Shown here one piece after another: positions 1 through 12,620 of a stretch of 64,000 bases of DNA (the stretch's first letter is position 1; the number at the start of each line of letters is the position of its first letter). Below the pieces are notes generated by a model. It was not told the DNA's origin and did not search any database. It worked only from the letters and a program-made list of their open reading frames with translations. Source of the stretch: Protonemura montana (taxonomy: Eukaryota; Arthropoda; Insecta; Plecoptera; Nemouridae). A program made the translations under genes and the position numbers. The stretch lies in NCBI GenBank assembly GCA_947568835.1, contig OX387606.1, positions 10,850,001 through 10,914,000 of the forward strand. The letters are read 5' to 3'.

Positions 1-3000
1 GTACGTGTCGCAGCATTATTCTCCGATGGCGAACCCAAAATTACTGGCGGGCGTTAGCCAATCAGCGTGGCGTAATTAGTTTAACATCAGTCCACCAGCG
101 AGGGCTTCGATCGAGCTGTGTTGTGCGACCAATAAATTTGTGCATCAGTTTATAACTGCTCTAGAAAATCAGTTGACACACCACATATACTTGTAACCTA
201 AAAGTCTGGCATAGGAATATCGATCATTTTTCTTGCTCTGCGCTAAGTAAAGATTCGATGAGATGTGCAAACCGATTAATTAAAACTAATTTCCGCAAAA
301 CATATTTCGATTCTGACAAATAACAACAAAAGAGAACAAATTATTAATTTGTGTCCACGTCGTATTTTTCTAAAAGCATAAAACTATTTTACTTTCTCCC
401 GAACAACGTTCTAATCACAATAAAACAAAATTACCGCACGCACATGTACACGCGCGTAGAGCACATATTACATCGCTTGTTACGCACAGCGGCAGAACGA
501 CAGAGTAAAAAGACGATTCCGTTTTACGATATCGCATATATATATATAAAATAGCACCGGGCTGGGGAGCGATTCGGCACAACAACGTTATGGCAGTTGT
601 TTGATGACTTTCTCGAAATCAAACGAATAAAAATAAGACCGGGAAAATACAATCCACTCAGAATTATTAGCCGATAATTCGCAAATTTCACCATTTCCTT
701 CCGAGCGATAAACTTTCAAATGCTTGTTCGAGCTGAATGTGTGCTTGGCGAGCGCTACTGGCGGTTGCCGCGCGAACTAAGACTCGGCGCCTCCACATCA
801 AACATTCAACGGTTGCTATGGCAATAAAACTGCGTCGCTGTTGCGCTGTTCTGTCTGTGCACGACTCGTTTTGCAGCATTGTCGTAATTGTGAATGTCAC
901 TGGAGAGAATGTGGAAAACTCTTTGTGCACTTCAAAAATGTACCAATAGCGATTGGGATATCTAGTCGTGTGCAGCTGAACGACTTGGCAAATCACAATT
1001 CAGGTGAAGAGGTAGAAATTTATCGAAATCTAACTAAAGTCCGGCTTGGTTTTTTTTTTATATATATGTAGTGGATTTTGAAAACATGTAGATAAAATGA
1101 ATATCAATGTGAAAAAATAAAACCTCCCAAAACACACGAGTGCTGAAGATGCTTTGCACATGATATGGAGTGAGAGTAAATGTGTAAGAGTCCATAGTAA
1201 TGTTTACCTTTCTGTGAAGAGACCGCCAGCTTCCGCCTCGAATGCGACCACTTGCTGGTCACCTGACTGGACCAGGAACCTGCGAACAAAACTCATGTTT
1301 AGCACCACTTTCCGCATCCTGCCTCAAGACAACCTAAGGGAAAAATCACTGGAATTCTTTGCGTTTCCCGCGACCCCAAGCCCGGGTTCTCAGTTGAATT
1401 AAATATTTCATCATTCGCTCTTCATTCATAAGAGTCTTTTTCAGTATATTTATTTTTATATCATTGCGTTGTTCCCCGTTATTACTGTTTATTTGAGACT
1501 TTGTTAATAAAATAACTCGACATAACCCGGTTTTCCAGTGCCACTAGAGTGAAAAATTTGTGCAATTGCAAATCAATGAGACTATTTGTTTGAGCTTTCA
1601 GAAAAAAATTCAACAAATATTAACGAGTGCAGTGAAATTGAAAATAATTTTGTAGCACAAGCTTCGCTTATTATTCCAACCAAATGGATTCATACCCCGT
1701 AAAATGCAGCATTCCTGTCAATTATCAAAATCATATTTATCTAAAATCTCACAATTCGTTGCACATGCACGTCGCATTTATACGTCCTTCGTCAGGAGAA
1801 AATGTCCACACATAAATCACCCATCACAGAAACAATTATCGACGGCAAAGACACATCCGACAGCCAATCGAATTAAAATCAACAGCAGAACGGCCAGTCG
1901 AACCAATTACATCTCGTCGCATCACGTCAGTGCCATGCATTGCGCCGTCGATCAAGAGCATCAGTTGTATCGATCGGTCGACATTCAAAGCGGATTAGCG
2001 TGTGCATCGAGCAAACAGGACACAAGAGTAACCCAATCCACGAGCGTTACGCGTCCAAAGAAGCCTTGCAGCGGGTATATCCTGAGTCCTGACACCGTAT
2101 ACAACCAGAAGAGAGTCAGACTTGACGGTACTTGTGTCATCCGAAACATGATTAGAGGACGACGTTGATGGCTGCACCTAGCACGTGTTAACCAACACCG
2201 TATGTAAAGTAGAGTGCGAGGTATAGCATGCCTTGTGTGTGGGGAGGGCGCGAGGGGGCACCTGTCACAGGGCAGATTGAGTTACCTGGTTTCCTACATC
2301 GGCTAATGAGAGTAATTAGATTAACGTGGTGGACGGTATCGTCGTCATCGTCGTCGTCGTCGTATGCAGCGCGTACACGTTTGCATTACGAATTACAGAA
2401 CAGTAGCTGCCAATTATTTGGACTCTAAATAAATTGTTTTTCAAGAGTTTTTTTTTTTACTTCGGTAGGGGTGCGTTTCAGAGCTTTGAAGTTAAACAGG
2501 GGATTATTCAATTTTCTTGATTGTACATAGAGTTGGGTTTTATTTTATTTTTGATCCGCGAGTCAAAGGTTTTTGGGTTTAATATACCTATATGGGTGAT
2601 GCGGGAAGCCTTTATGAAGGGTGTGGGTGGTTATTGAATTTGAGTGAACATACTACGCTGCAGTCTGATTAACTACGGACACAAATAGGCGCTGTTGGTG
2701 TCGCCGGTCATGCTATGACCGTGCACACCTGTGACCAATGCCGTACAAATATGTGTCTATAGGGCTTCTAAGTTCTAGTGCATTATGCAGCCGATGATGC
2801 ACGTCAGCGCTGGGGTTGCCGCTTCGCCTGGCCGGCGCCGACACACCATGGAGCAGCCATCCGAGACGGAAACAAAAATATCACAAACTCGTTTTGTTGT
2901 TTCCTTTCGAGAGATCGCAAAGATAACTCGTTTCGCATCACGCCCTCATAGCACGAAATAAAAACAACGTGTTTTATTATGGTCTTAAAATCGAGAGAAA

Positions 3001-4939
3001 ACCGTGGAATTTCTTTGCAGCTTCGACTGATGGCTAGAAAGATAATTACGATATCTGATACAAGTATTTTTTTTTCTTTACGCATTTTCCTTAGCATCAC
3101 GAAAGAAAAGCACCAAATATCTCAATCATTTTTTTTACGAGACACTATAGAATATACAGCCAAGCTACTGGTTCATATACTCTTTATTCCTATCTCGTTC
3201 TTGCTATATGTATGTGCATGATGTGTATTTTTTCCACCCCCGTCTTCATTTCCTCTCAACGGCCTATCACCCTCATTCGCATTGTCAACTCCATCATCCC
3301 CCGCCATGGCTGGCTTCTGGCTTACTTACCCTTGAGGCTCACCCCGTGTTTGTTCAAGTGTCTCTCCTTACACCTGCGAGTGCGACAAGGACGGCGACGC
3401 ATTGCAGCAACAGTCACTCACGGAAAATGGAGCGACGCGGATCAAATAACTTACGGGATTTACGACAAAATTACTATACATTTATGCCAAAGTCGACATC
3501 GAAACCAATCTCGAACGAATTTTTTGTTTAAGTTTAGTTTTAGAAAATATTTTCAAAGATATGGAGAGAAAATTGCTTTTACATTTTCTCGCAATTGGCC
3601 GTGTCAAATACCATAGCATACAACATATGGCTTTAGGGGGGTGAACCACCCTTCACTCTACTCTCAGTTGCACACGTCAATACATCTCCTTGAAAATTCA
3701 GCACTGACAGCGAAGTCGGCACCTAAAAGAGATTTCTTTTCATACGATCACGAGCTTGGAAAAATTCGTGTAGTTGCTAGAGTAGTACTGCAAGAAGACT
3801 TTTCATTGTTGTGATTAATATGGGCATTTCTCATTAACAAGGCCTGGTAATTCCGCTTCACAATACAAGCACAGAGAGCTATTTCGTAGATACCATAAAG
3901 GGTCCGCTATAGCTTGAGAGAAGGCGCACCGGCCCAGCCGAAAACAAGATCTTCGATAACAGCATCTCGAGGCGAACCGACGGGAGCCTCCGCCACCTCG
4001 GAAAATATGAGCAAAGTGTTTTCCGTATCACGTTACCGCTGGAAAGCGCCGAGAGTCTGGCTGCTCCTTGTTTGCTAAGGATCTTATCTCACTTGACGTG
4101 ACCCAAGGCGAAGCGAGGCGAGGAGCTGACCGTGTCTAAGACGGGAGATCTCGTCGTGTTGACAGCAGATTATTTCGCATCACCCTCGCAGCTCAGAATC
4201 GATTATAATCACTTGTGGGTGAGATGGGTTATGTGTTCGTGGGGCGCAACGCACTGCAGGGAGGATCATGTTGCCGACCTGAAAGCTTACGCCAGGCGAC
4301 GACTTGAACGATGGAACACATTGCGCGAAAAGGGTAGAGAGATTAGAAGGTGCCTTTGATTAGATTTCAAATAGGAGAAAAAAAAAGTTTCCGTCCTCGG
4401 CTGGAAAAGTCCACTTTTTAAAACGGTTCTTGGTGTCTTACGCTGTCCAATAAATAACGGTACGAAGCTCGAAAAAGTACAGCACTTATCCGGAAAACTA
4501 GAATGAATTTTCCTGATTCGTAAATATATCTCCCATTCGAAGCTATCTATCTGTGGCCCCATCATCCTCTCCAATCTCTTTCAACAATTACTTTAGAATC
4601 TTCCTCTTTCGAAATAAATATCCAGCGAAATTCTGCTCGTCTATCGCACGAGACTCGGAGAACTCATTCAGAATCTAACGCACCGTAAATTCATGTGATC
4701 TGCATATAGGCCAGCGCATCTTTTCAAACGGCGCCGTATTTTTGCAAATTAACGAGTGCGGATGTAAAGCGCATAGAAAATATGGCATGGAGATCTGGAG
4801 CGTGAGTGAGTGAGTTAGTGGTGGTCTGAGCGGACGATGAAAGAGCTGGCGATGTAAAGAAGGAGACGTTGAAAATATCTCTTTAACTTTGGTATCTTGT
4901 GCGAATGCGTCGGAATCATCCATCACGTGAGACGGAGGG
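1..4939. other. no supported gene; intergenic or intronic DNA
   Basis: I see no gene here. The open frames (longest 154 codons at 1704-2168 and 134 codons at 3212-3616) lack signal peptides, domains or convincing splice contexts. Their translations look like random reading of AT- and CA-rich DNA. A short GTC/GTCATC microsatellite lies near 2336-2363. The stretch could be distal regulatory or intronic sequence. Confidence 0.6.
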
Positions 4940-4977
4940 CACGGAAAACTCACGGAAAACGCACGGAAAACGCACGG
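4940..4977. repeat. short 11-bp tandem repeat
   Basis: Three consecutive copies of an 11-bp unit (CACGGAAAACG and near-identical) plus a partial fourth. Several overlapping open frames run through it on both strands only because the repeat lacks stops. Confidence 0.7.
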
Positions 4978-7900
4978 TATATCGCCACCCACTATATGAA
5001 GGGTATAAACGCTCCGTTGGGGCGCACACGCATCTACGCACGGCGTGGTGGCACGCACGGCCAAGCGCCCACGTCCGGGAACACTTTATTAAGGCTGGCT
5101 TGCCACTCGTACTATGCACAATTCCATTTCTCACTCTCAGAAAGGAGGCCAATAAAAACAGGATTATTCGCGACGCGCTCAGAGCAACAATTTCCCACAA
5201 TTTATAGACATACATTTGGATTTAAAAATTTTGCACAGCCTGCAAATCATGAGTCACGAGCATTTTTTTGAAGCGCACGTAAAATTCTTTTTTTTGCAGG
5301 GCAATAAAATGCGACTTTTTTTTTGTAAGTCGTATGCCGGTAGTGGTACCGTACCGGCAAGTCCATTGAACAGATCAGATAGAGAGGTCGCCGTCCAGGC
5401 AAGATGAAGTGGTAATGGGCCGTGGACGAAATGCGTGCCGTGAAGATCCGAGTTCGTTGGGGTCAGGGCGCTAAGGGTTGCTCAGGTGGGTGTGAGGGAG
5501 GGTGGGCGAGACAGCAAAGACGAAGGGGTGAAATGGGAAATAGGGCCACTGAAAAATACCATTACCAATTTGTTTTCACACGTTGTACGACGTTGGGTCA
5601 AGCTGCGGGTTGCCATCTATATCCGAGACAAGAAAAGCTGCGTGAAAATTGGGTAAAAACATTCTCCAATGGGAAAACCGCTTGTGAGAAATGTTTCTGA
5701 GCAGAACAAGGGAATGTGCGAGTAGTTCTTATAAATCACAGGCGTTGCAATACTTTCGAAAAGTGTAATAAAGACATCGTTTAAAGATTCAAGGAACGAA
5801 TCATAAAGATAAAAGTGGCCACCACCTTTGCCTTTAACATCTGAAATGAGTGTTGGAATCCGTGGCCGAGTTCCATCGAGATGGTATATTGGTTTTGTAT
5901 TGCGAAGGGACCAGGGAGATAAAGCCCGTGCTGCTGATACCGGCAACTTTGACCAGTGGGGGTGAAATATTCATGAGCTCTAATGGCCAGTCGTATATAT
6001 AAAAGTAAGTAAGTCAGAGCGAGTGAGTGGTCTCATGGATGTAGCTTGCTTTTCAGACCCCTCAGTAGCTGCCATTGACTTGTTCCGTTCTATGGAAAAA
6101 AAAATCTTTTCAGTTTGTTCATTGGAAAGATATGTTTTTTTCTTCATATTATGTTTTTCTTTTTGTACCACAAGACGTCACAGTAAGTGATTTGATGTGG
6201 TTTTTGAGACGAGCAAAGAAATTGAAACATGACAAACAAGGGATAGTTTTTCATTAGGAGAAAAAGCTTTCCGGAGTATAGCCTTTCATGACGAATTAGT
6301 TTCTGTATTTTTTTTCCCTAGAACACAACAGGGTAGTCAACATTTTTACAGAAGATGGGAAAAGCAGTGTAGCGCTCGGGGATGCTATTGTACGAAACTT
6401 CTGCAGTTTTACGCTTTATTTTGGACACATAAAAATGTTTTGATTTTCACAAACGGTTCATTCCGAGTCAAGGCTAAATATGCGCATACAAAAAAACCTT
6501 GATAGAAATAGCCTTCACATCCCAATCCTAATAAGTTCCTCGCAAAGCTTTTCAGGGACCCACGCTAGTCAGTAGGTAAATGAAATAAATAAACCTAAGC
6601 CTTCATTCTCCCTTAATGGTGAAGATAACTAGGAAGCGAATAAAAGAGAAGCCGTCGCCGCTAACCGGGCTTACCGTGGACAGCGGGGGTGCTACTTGTT
6701 TGTGATTTATGAGAAACTACTTTTCCCACAGAAGAGCCCCACGGCAGGGTCACCCAGCCATTCGAGCGGACACCCCGAGATAAGGATAAGCGATCCTTTA
6801 GGCAGGAACCAATCAGAATGCGACGTTGACTGATGTGGTCATCAGCGTTGTGCACCGACGCCATGTTACCAAACAAGACTAATGTCGGCAGGAGTTGTGA
6901 TTAAAACCATGCACTGGCTAACCGGTCCCCCGCACACCGGATAGGGGGAAGAAGGAAAAAAACAGCGACGACCGTGAGGCGAAGGGAGAAGAAAAATCAA
7001 GGAAACTTTAGATGTATGGTGTCATTAGACAAGGTCAACGAATAACGAGGTTTTACGATCGGAAGATGGATCTGTGGTCGCTTTAAATGAACGTACGATG
7101 TCAATCAATCAATTACTTTGTTCTCTTTCGATAATCCCGCGGGAAGCGGTTAATTAAAATCAAATCCTAATTAATTGACGGTCGGTCCGACATTCATTAC
7201 AGTGGTACCCGGTCGGTACAGTTACTAATTGGAAGCGGGAAAGTGTCATTGGAAAAGCGGGCTTGAAAACCGTTTTAAAGCCCGCTCCTTTTTCAAGGAC
7301 TGGAAAATGTGTGTTTTTTTTTCTTTTCACTCTCGGAATATTTATGGAAGCGACATGCATTCTCGTGTGGCCAGGAGTCTCATGAGGACTTGCAATGAAT
7401 ATTAAAGGCGCAATGAAATGCCATATTAAATCCGGGAAATTGGTGAAAAATGCGAAGACACAATCGTCAGGTAATACAGTGAATAACGGTCGGTGAAGTA
7501 ACTAATTAAATATGACTTTTTCAACGAAGTCCCGATAAGACTCGGCAACTTCTTAAAAAAAGTACTTCACCCTTATAAATCTACATAAGGTTACGGAATC
7601 GAAAAGCTTAAACCTGTAAACCTGCGCACATTTAGACACGGATTGCAAATATTTTTGGTAGCAGCGCTAAACAAAAGCACCGAGCACGGGCAGTCGGTTG
7701 GCGATAAAGCTTCGGATTCCAGATTGCCAGACTCAGGTGGTTGCGCTGACCTATGGGCGACAGCCCTGTCTTAAGAGTGGCACTCCTGGGGAACCCCCGT
7801 TAAGCGCAAAGTTAAGACGATGTACGACCAACAAAAGTTTCTATAGTGACTATAATAACCGTAAAGAAGACCGTCTAATGTGAGATCTGCCTAGCTGAGA

Positions 7901-8454
7901 TGGGCCGAGTAGGCAATAGAAAAAAAGCTTACCTTTATCTCTACGACCTAGCATTGTATGCATAAAAATGTAGGAAATACGAAACTCTACGAGTCCTTCT
8001 TCGGATTGTTCAAAATACATAGATGTCCCCTGTTTTCTACCCGTATGGTTTTTTAGAATTGCTAATAGCTAAAGGAAGTCGTAGAAATTTACCGAGTACC
8101 CTGGTCATCCCCTAAACTTCACCGTAGACCTTCTGAATAAAAACAGATTGCCCTTACCTACACCAAAAGCTCCAATCCAAACTAACCAGAACACATTTCA
8201 ATGCTAAACTGCAGATTACTTAAAGGTCTTAAGCTTAGATATATTCCCGCTCGCGTGTCCCGACCCATTGTGATACGCCTATTGATTGAGAGCAAGCCTG
8301 TGCTGTTGTTTGAGAAGCTGGGGCCTTCCTATCTGTTGATCACCAGGATTACAACTTCTCATTAACGTCAGTCAAAGAGATTTCGCGTAAGCGTGGACTG
8401 CGTGAGTTTCCCGCCTGCCACCACCGACACATGTGGAACGTTGGATCGTTGACA
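4978..8454. other. no supported gene; non-coding DNA
   Basis: I found no convincing exon. The sequence is a mix of AT-rich DNA and short GC-rich patches, with several T-runs of 8-10 bases. A cluster of TAAT cores near 7150-7178 is listed separately. Confidence 0.55.
7148..7178. promoter_or_regulatory. cluster of homeodomain-type TAAT cores
   Basis: Two palindromic TTAATTAA/TAATTAATT-type sites lie within about 30 bases, just after a run of ATCAATCAATC-like sequence. Such clusters are common in homeodomain-bound enhancers but also arise by chance in AT-rich DNA. Function is inference only. Confidence 0.2.
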
Positions 8455-8466
8455 CACGTGACGTCA
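8455..8466. promoter_or_regulatory. overlapping E-box and CRE palindromes
   Basis: CACGTG (8455-8460, the bHLH E-box core) overlaps TGACGTCA (8459-8466, a full CRE palindrome bound by CREB/ATF bZIP proteins), and a further CGTCAC half site follows directly. No transcript start can be assigned nearby, so this is a motif match rather than a proven element. Confidence 0.3.
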
Positions 8467-10309
8467 CGTCACTTAGACCCAACGTTTGGGGGGACAGAGG
8501 ACGTGTGAGAGCGAAATAAGCTGCCTGGATAGACGTTGGATTGCTGGCTGAGATTACTAGCCTATAAGGGTCTTTGAAGTTATGCGTGAGGAACTGTCAA
8601 ATTCCTGAACTTCATGTCGGATTGCTGTAATTTCGTGTGGGATATTGTAGCAAATTAATATAAAAGCGCTGTTTTTTTTTGCCGTTGCGTTTTTCTGTCA
8701 AATTAAATTCGACTCGGGTTGATTTTTATGTAGCTCAATATGCCAGATTATAATTACTGATATTGCACTGCAGATGTAATAAATGTTGGCTGGCTGGCAC
8801 GAGTGTCTGTCAGGTCGACAGCATAAACTTTTCGCCGCGGTGAAATATTATTAATAAAGCATTAGATTTGGACTTTGGAGATATCTGCAGACAGCCATTT
8901 GACATAAAGAACATCGCTCGGGTTAAGATGGTAAAGTCACGTAATACACAAGATTTGAAAGGATAAAATAAACGACTCCATTTTATGCTGCAAAATGAAA
9001 GAAATCCGTCACTTTCAAAACCGAGAAGAGAACATTCATATTGTTGCCGTGGAACTCGACTATCTTGTCTCGCTCACGTTTTAAAGAGGGAAATATATGA
9101 AGACATTCGTTTTCGTTTCCTTCCCCGCGCTAGCTTCGCGCTAAAGTGGACCTCCTTTCGTCACCGCCGCGATCTAGGCTACAAACAGCCATGTTTTGCA
9201 CATAAAGTCCTCTCTCTAGGACACGTGAGAAACTAAATAATTCCACGTACAATGGAAAGTGATCTTCGGACCCAGGCAGAGTGTTCTATTCACTCTAAGA
9301 AGAGGAAAAAAAGGATGACGTTTATCCCAAAACTCTGATCCAGATCCACCATAATAAAATAACTGCTTCTTATATAAAAATCAATGGCGAGTGCCTAAAT
9401 TTTTTACCCCAAGGCTGACAGACTTTTTCTCTCTTGTCATTTCAATGCCTTGGCGTCTCCGTGCGTCTGTCAACTCTAGTGAAACGCTCCCTATGATCCA
9501 GGAGTCCCGTCGCCGTCGCCGTCACCGTCGCCGGTAGCGGTGTCTCCATGGCGTTGGCGTCGGCGTCGGCGTCGAGGCAGCTGTCAAACGTGATCTCAGG
9601 CGCCGTTGGAGAAGTGAGATGAGTCAATGCTGACAACGTGCTATGCCCTCTCCCAATGACCGGTTCGGGGTCGTCTAGATCATTTTCAATTCAAGAGACT
9701 TAAATTTACCGATACAAATCCTAACTTATACTTTTTAACTTGATAACTTCGTGTAAAAAGACTAATTTATTACCTGTTTCACATTTAATAGCAGAAAGAA
9801 TGTTTCGGAGCAAATTCAGAAGTTTTTTTTTTATGACCTGAAGATTCATGGCACTGTTATGACAACAGGAATGCAAATTTCCTGGCTGTATAAGAATTAT
9901 AATTTGGTAATATTTCTCAATAAATATCAGAAAAAAAAAATCCACATTGAATTTAAGCTCGCAGTAGCAGCAGCAGTAGTAGCTATAGGAAATTCATTTT
10001 CCACAACTCGGAAGTATCATTTTTTCCCCATTTACATAAAAACATCGTTGGATGCATGCACCTAATTTCTTGCATGCTCGAACATAATATAGTATAAAAT
10101 AAAACAGAGCCAGCGAGATAGCGAAAAAGGGCAGTCTATGCATTCCCATAGATTTCCCAACCAGTTTGCTCTCCTCATCCCATATCCATTTCTCATAAGT
10201 TAGTTATACGATGGGTTGATATCAGAGAGTGAATGTCTGGCCATGTACAGCAGCAGCAGAGGCCGCGCTTGCACTCAAGCTATGTTAGCTACCAATAATT
10301 CATGGCGAA

Positions 10310-10353
10310 TCCGCCGCCGACGCCGCCGACGCCGCCGCCGCCGCCGTTGCTGT
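10310..10353. repeat. GCC/GAC trinucleotide repeat
   Basis: Imperfect GCCGCCGAC and GCC units run into (GCC)n. The same CGACGCC word recurs near 9520-9577, 20604-20650, 28960-28977, 34140-34156, 35748-35774 and 44608-44642, so it is a recurrent simple-sequence word of this DNA. Confidence 0.7.
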
Positions 10354-10825
10354 TTATAAAATATTACCGTCGTTCGGCCACGCGGACCCGGCAATGGGGG
10401 ATAGAGCTGTACTAACTACTACACTCGTGGGCCCCTCTGGATTTTGAATCAATCCAGAGCCATGAGAGAGGGAAGAGCAGCGAATGATTCCACCAGAACT
10501 CTCTCAATCAGGCATTCGCGTTATCCAAAACAGGACTCGATTTATAATTGATTGAGTTGTTTTGTGAAAACGCATTGATCGTCAAGTGACGTACACATTT
10601 CAGTAAAAAAAAATAACCGCTCACTTGTCCAACAAAATTCGCTGACTCGCCTATTCGGAGGCAAACCGACGGAATGGCGTCGGATCTGGGGGTTCATACG
10701 ACATGGTTAATCAGATGACATCGAAAGCGCATCAAAGCTAGCCGCTCGCTATCGGCAGTCTGCTTTCAATCCTCTCTCTTCCCGACTATGGATTCGACGC
10801 GGGCAAAGGGCATGGATCCCTCCAG

Positions 10826-10843
10826 CCCCCCCCCCCCCCCCCC
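10826..10843. repeat. homopolymer C18
   Basis: Eighteen consecutive C residues. The run is open in both orientations as proline or glycine codons and creates spurious long frames. Its length is liable to assembly error. Confidence 0.85.
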
Positions 10844-12299
10844 TGGCCCCCTCATCGTATCGCTTAAGTGGTCAGGGAGATTCGCGGACGACGGATTTGT
10901 ATGGACAGCTACGTCGCCGCAAGCGTCCACGCCGAGGACCGACTGCTGGAATTGGGGTAGGTGGGGTGGGTTGGGGGTGGGGATTGATCCGATTGATTTC
11001 CGATCGGGTGAAATATACGAACGTGTGCGCGTGTATTGCTTCCGTCTTGGCAGCGACCAGACCGAACGCACACGGGAAGTAGGAAATGGAAAAGAGAGAA
11101 TTGTGACACAATAGAAGGGACTGCATGGAGAAGAACGGGAGTGCAAAGAGTTTCGCGATGAACAGAGTGGAGTGGGAGATGCTGATAATGCTGGCTTTAA
11201 TATTTGAGGAGAAATCGGGAATATCCTGTTACATTGGTTGTGATTCATCTATGTTTGGTAGTTTCTGTTACTACTAATATACGGATTCCGAATTAATTGT
11301 CAAGCAAAACAAAATTCTCCGAAGAATTTAGTACAACGTTTATGATGCAGGTTCTACAGGTACAACCCGAGAGCATTCAAGTCAATTCAGTTTGCACCAT
11401 AAACCATACTTTAACGTTAACTCTCTCCTACGACATTCAACAGCATATTTTAACGGTATAATTAATGAAGCATGCAGAATTTGAAAAAGCTCGTTTGGAT
11501 TCTCGAATCACGACTCGATCGGACATGCATTTTCCTGTTCCGTTTTCCTAAACATCGTGATTAGAAGCGAGTAACATTTAAAAACTGGCGATCGTAGCCA
11601 TTAGATCGCTCCCGATCGCAAACATACAAGGTGGTCTAATAAGATAATAGCGGCATTGCGTGCAGGTAAGTATTATGAGGACATAGGGAATAATAACTGC
11701 TATCAAGGCACCTCCACCTAGACACCGCCACAGAGGCACCGCCACCGAGGTAGCAAGGGATTTTCATTGAGCCAGTCAACGCGTGTGCATGTGTAAAAGA
11801 AAATGTATGATTACTCGTGATGATAACCGAATTGCCTTGACCACAAAGTTTTCACCGCGTTACAAGTTTCTCTCTGCAATATACCGTTGAATAAACGGTT
11901 CAATAATTATCTGTTGATTCATTCTACAAAGTGTCGTGAACGACTCGATAAAATATGAATGAAGAGATAGAAGTGAAACTCGATTGCTGACACTCACTTC
12001 CTTTCATACATAAAAATTTGAAACAAAAAATTCGTTTCACCATCAACTTAATTCAATTGCTAAAGCACAATTCAAGCTTTGTCGTAAAAAAAAATGTTTT
12101 ATCTCCCGAATAAATTACAACACAGCGATGCGACGTCAGCAGAAATGAACAAGTGGTGGGGTCCGCGCTAAAGGGGGGTCGACATTCTCCGTACTACCCA
12201 GGGATGATTTTGCTATACACTGCTGCATGCGCCAAAGAGGGGGAGAAAATATTATTTGTCTAGAAAATTTTATGATCTCCATTCAATCCCATTTCAAGA

Positions 12300-12620
12300 T
12301 CAGAACAAGAGAGTAAAAAACTCCATTCCAGCCTTTTTAGTAATATTATGTATTTTAGCCTCATGCCTTTTGGTAGACATATAGCCAAGAACTATGCACT
12401 GGCAAGAAATAGTGCGGCCATCCGCCAGATGCCGGCGAAGGGCGGTTGCGTGGCCGGGAGATTGGTTCACCACCGCACTTATCAGACTCTGTGAGTGCCG
12501 ATAAACCACATTCGCCTCAAATTCGGTGGTGCGGTATTTTGCTTCTGAAATGTTTACCCGTGCTGCAACGATGCCTAGAGATTCCTGCGATGCGATACAG
12601 TTATGTTGGGAGATGCACAT
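12300..12620 (-). CDS. hypothetical 106-residue ORF, weak candidate
   Basis: An ATG-initiated open frame on the minus strand with ordinary amino-acid composition and no low-complexity bias, unlike most long frames in the left half. I recognise no domain, signal peptide or transmembrane segment. No splice sites or poly(A) signal could be tied to it, and the opposite strand also has a 94-codon frame across the same DNA. It may be an exon, a relic or chance. I include it only because the composition looks more protein-like than its neighbours. Confidence 0.15.
   Translation of the reverse strand: MCISQHNCIASQESLGIVAARVNISEAKYRTTEFEANVVYRHSQSLISAVVNQSPGHATALRRHLADGRTISCQCIVLGYMSTKRHEAKIHNITKKAGMEFFTLLF

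Larger units (their letters stand above)
8467..12299. other. no supported gene; non-coding with GC-rich repeats
   Basis: No exon is supported. Contents are GTC/GCC trinucleotide-type DNA near 9508-9577 and 10310-10353, a C18 run, and a G-rich patch near 10955-10985. The 160-codon frame at 10766-11248 (minus) crosses the C18 run and has no recognisable domain. A GGCACCTCCAC motif at 11707-11717 recurs elsewhere in the window. Confidence 0.55.

Noticed and set aside
10766-11248. 160-codon frame crossing poly(C)
   Set aside because: Openness is caused by the homopolymer and surrounding C/T-rich sequence; there is no domain.
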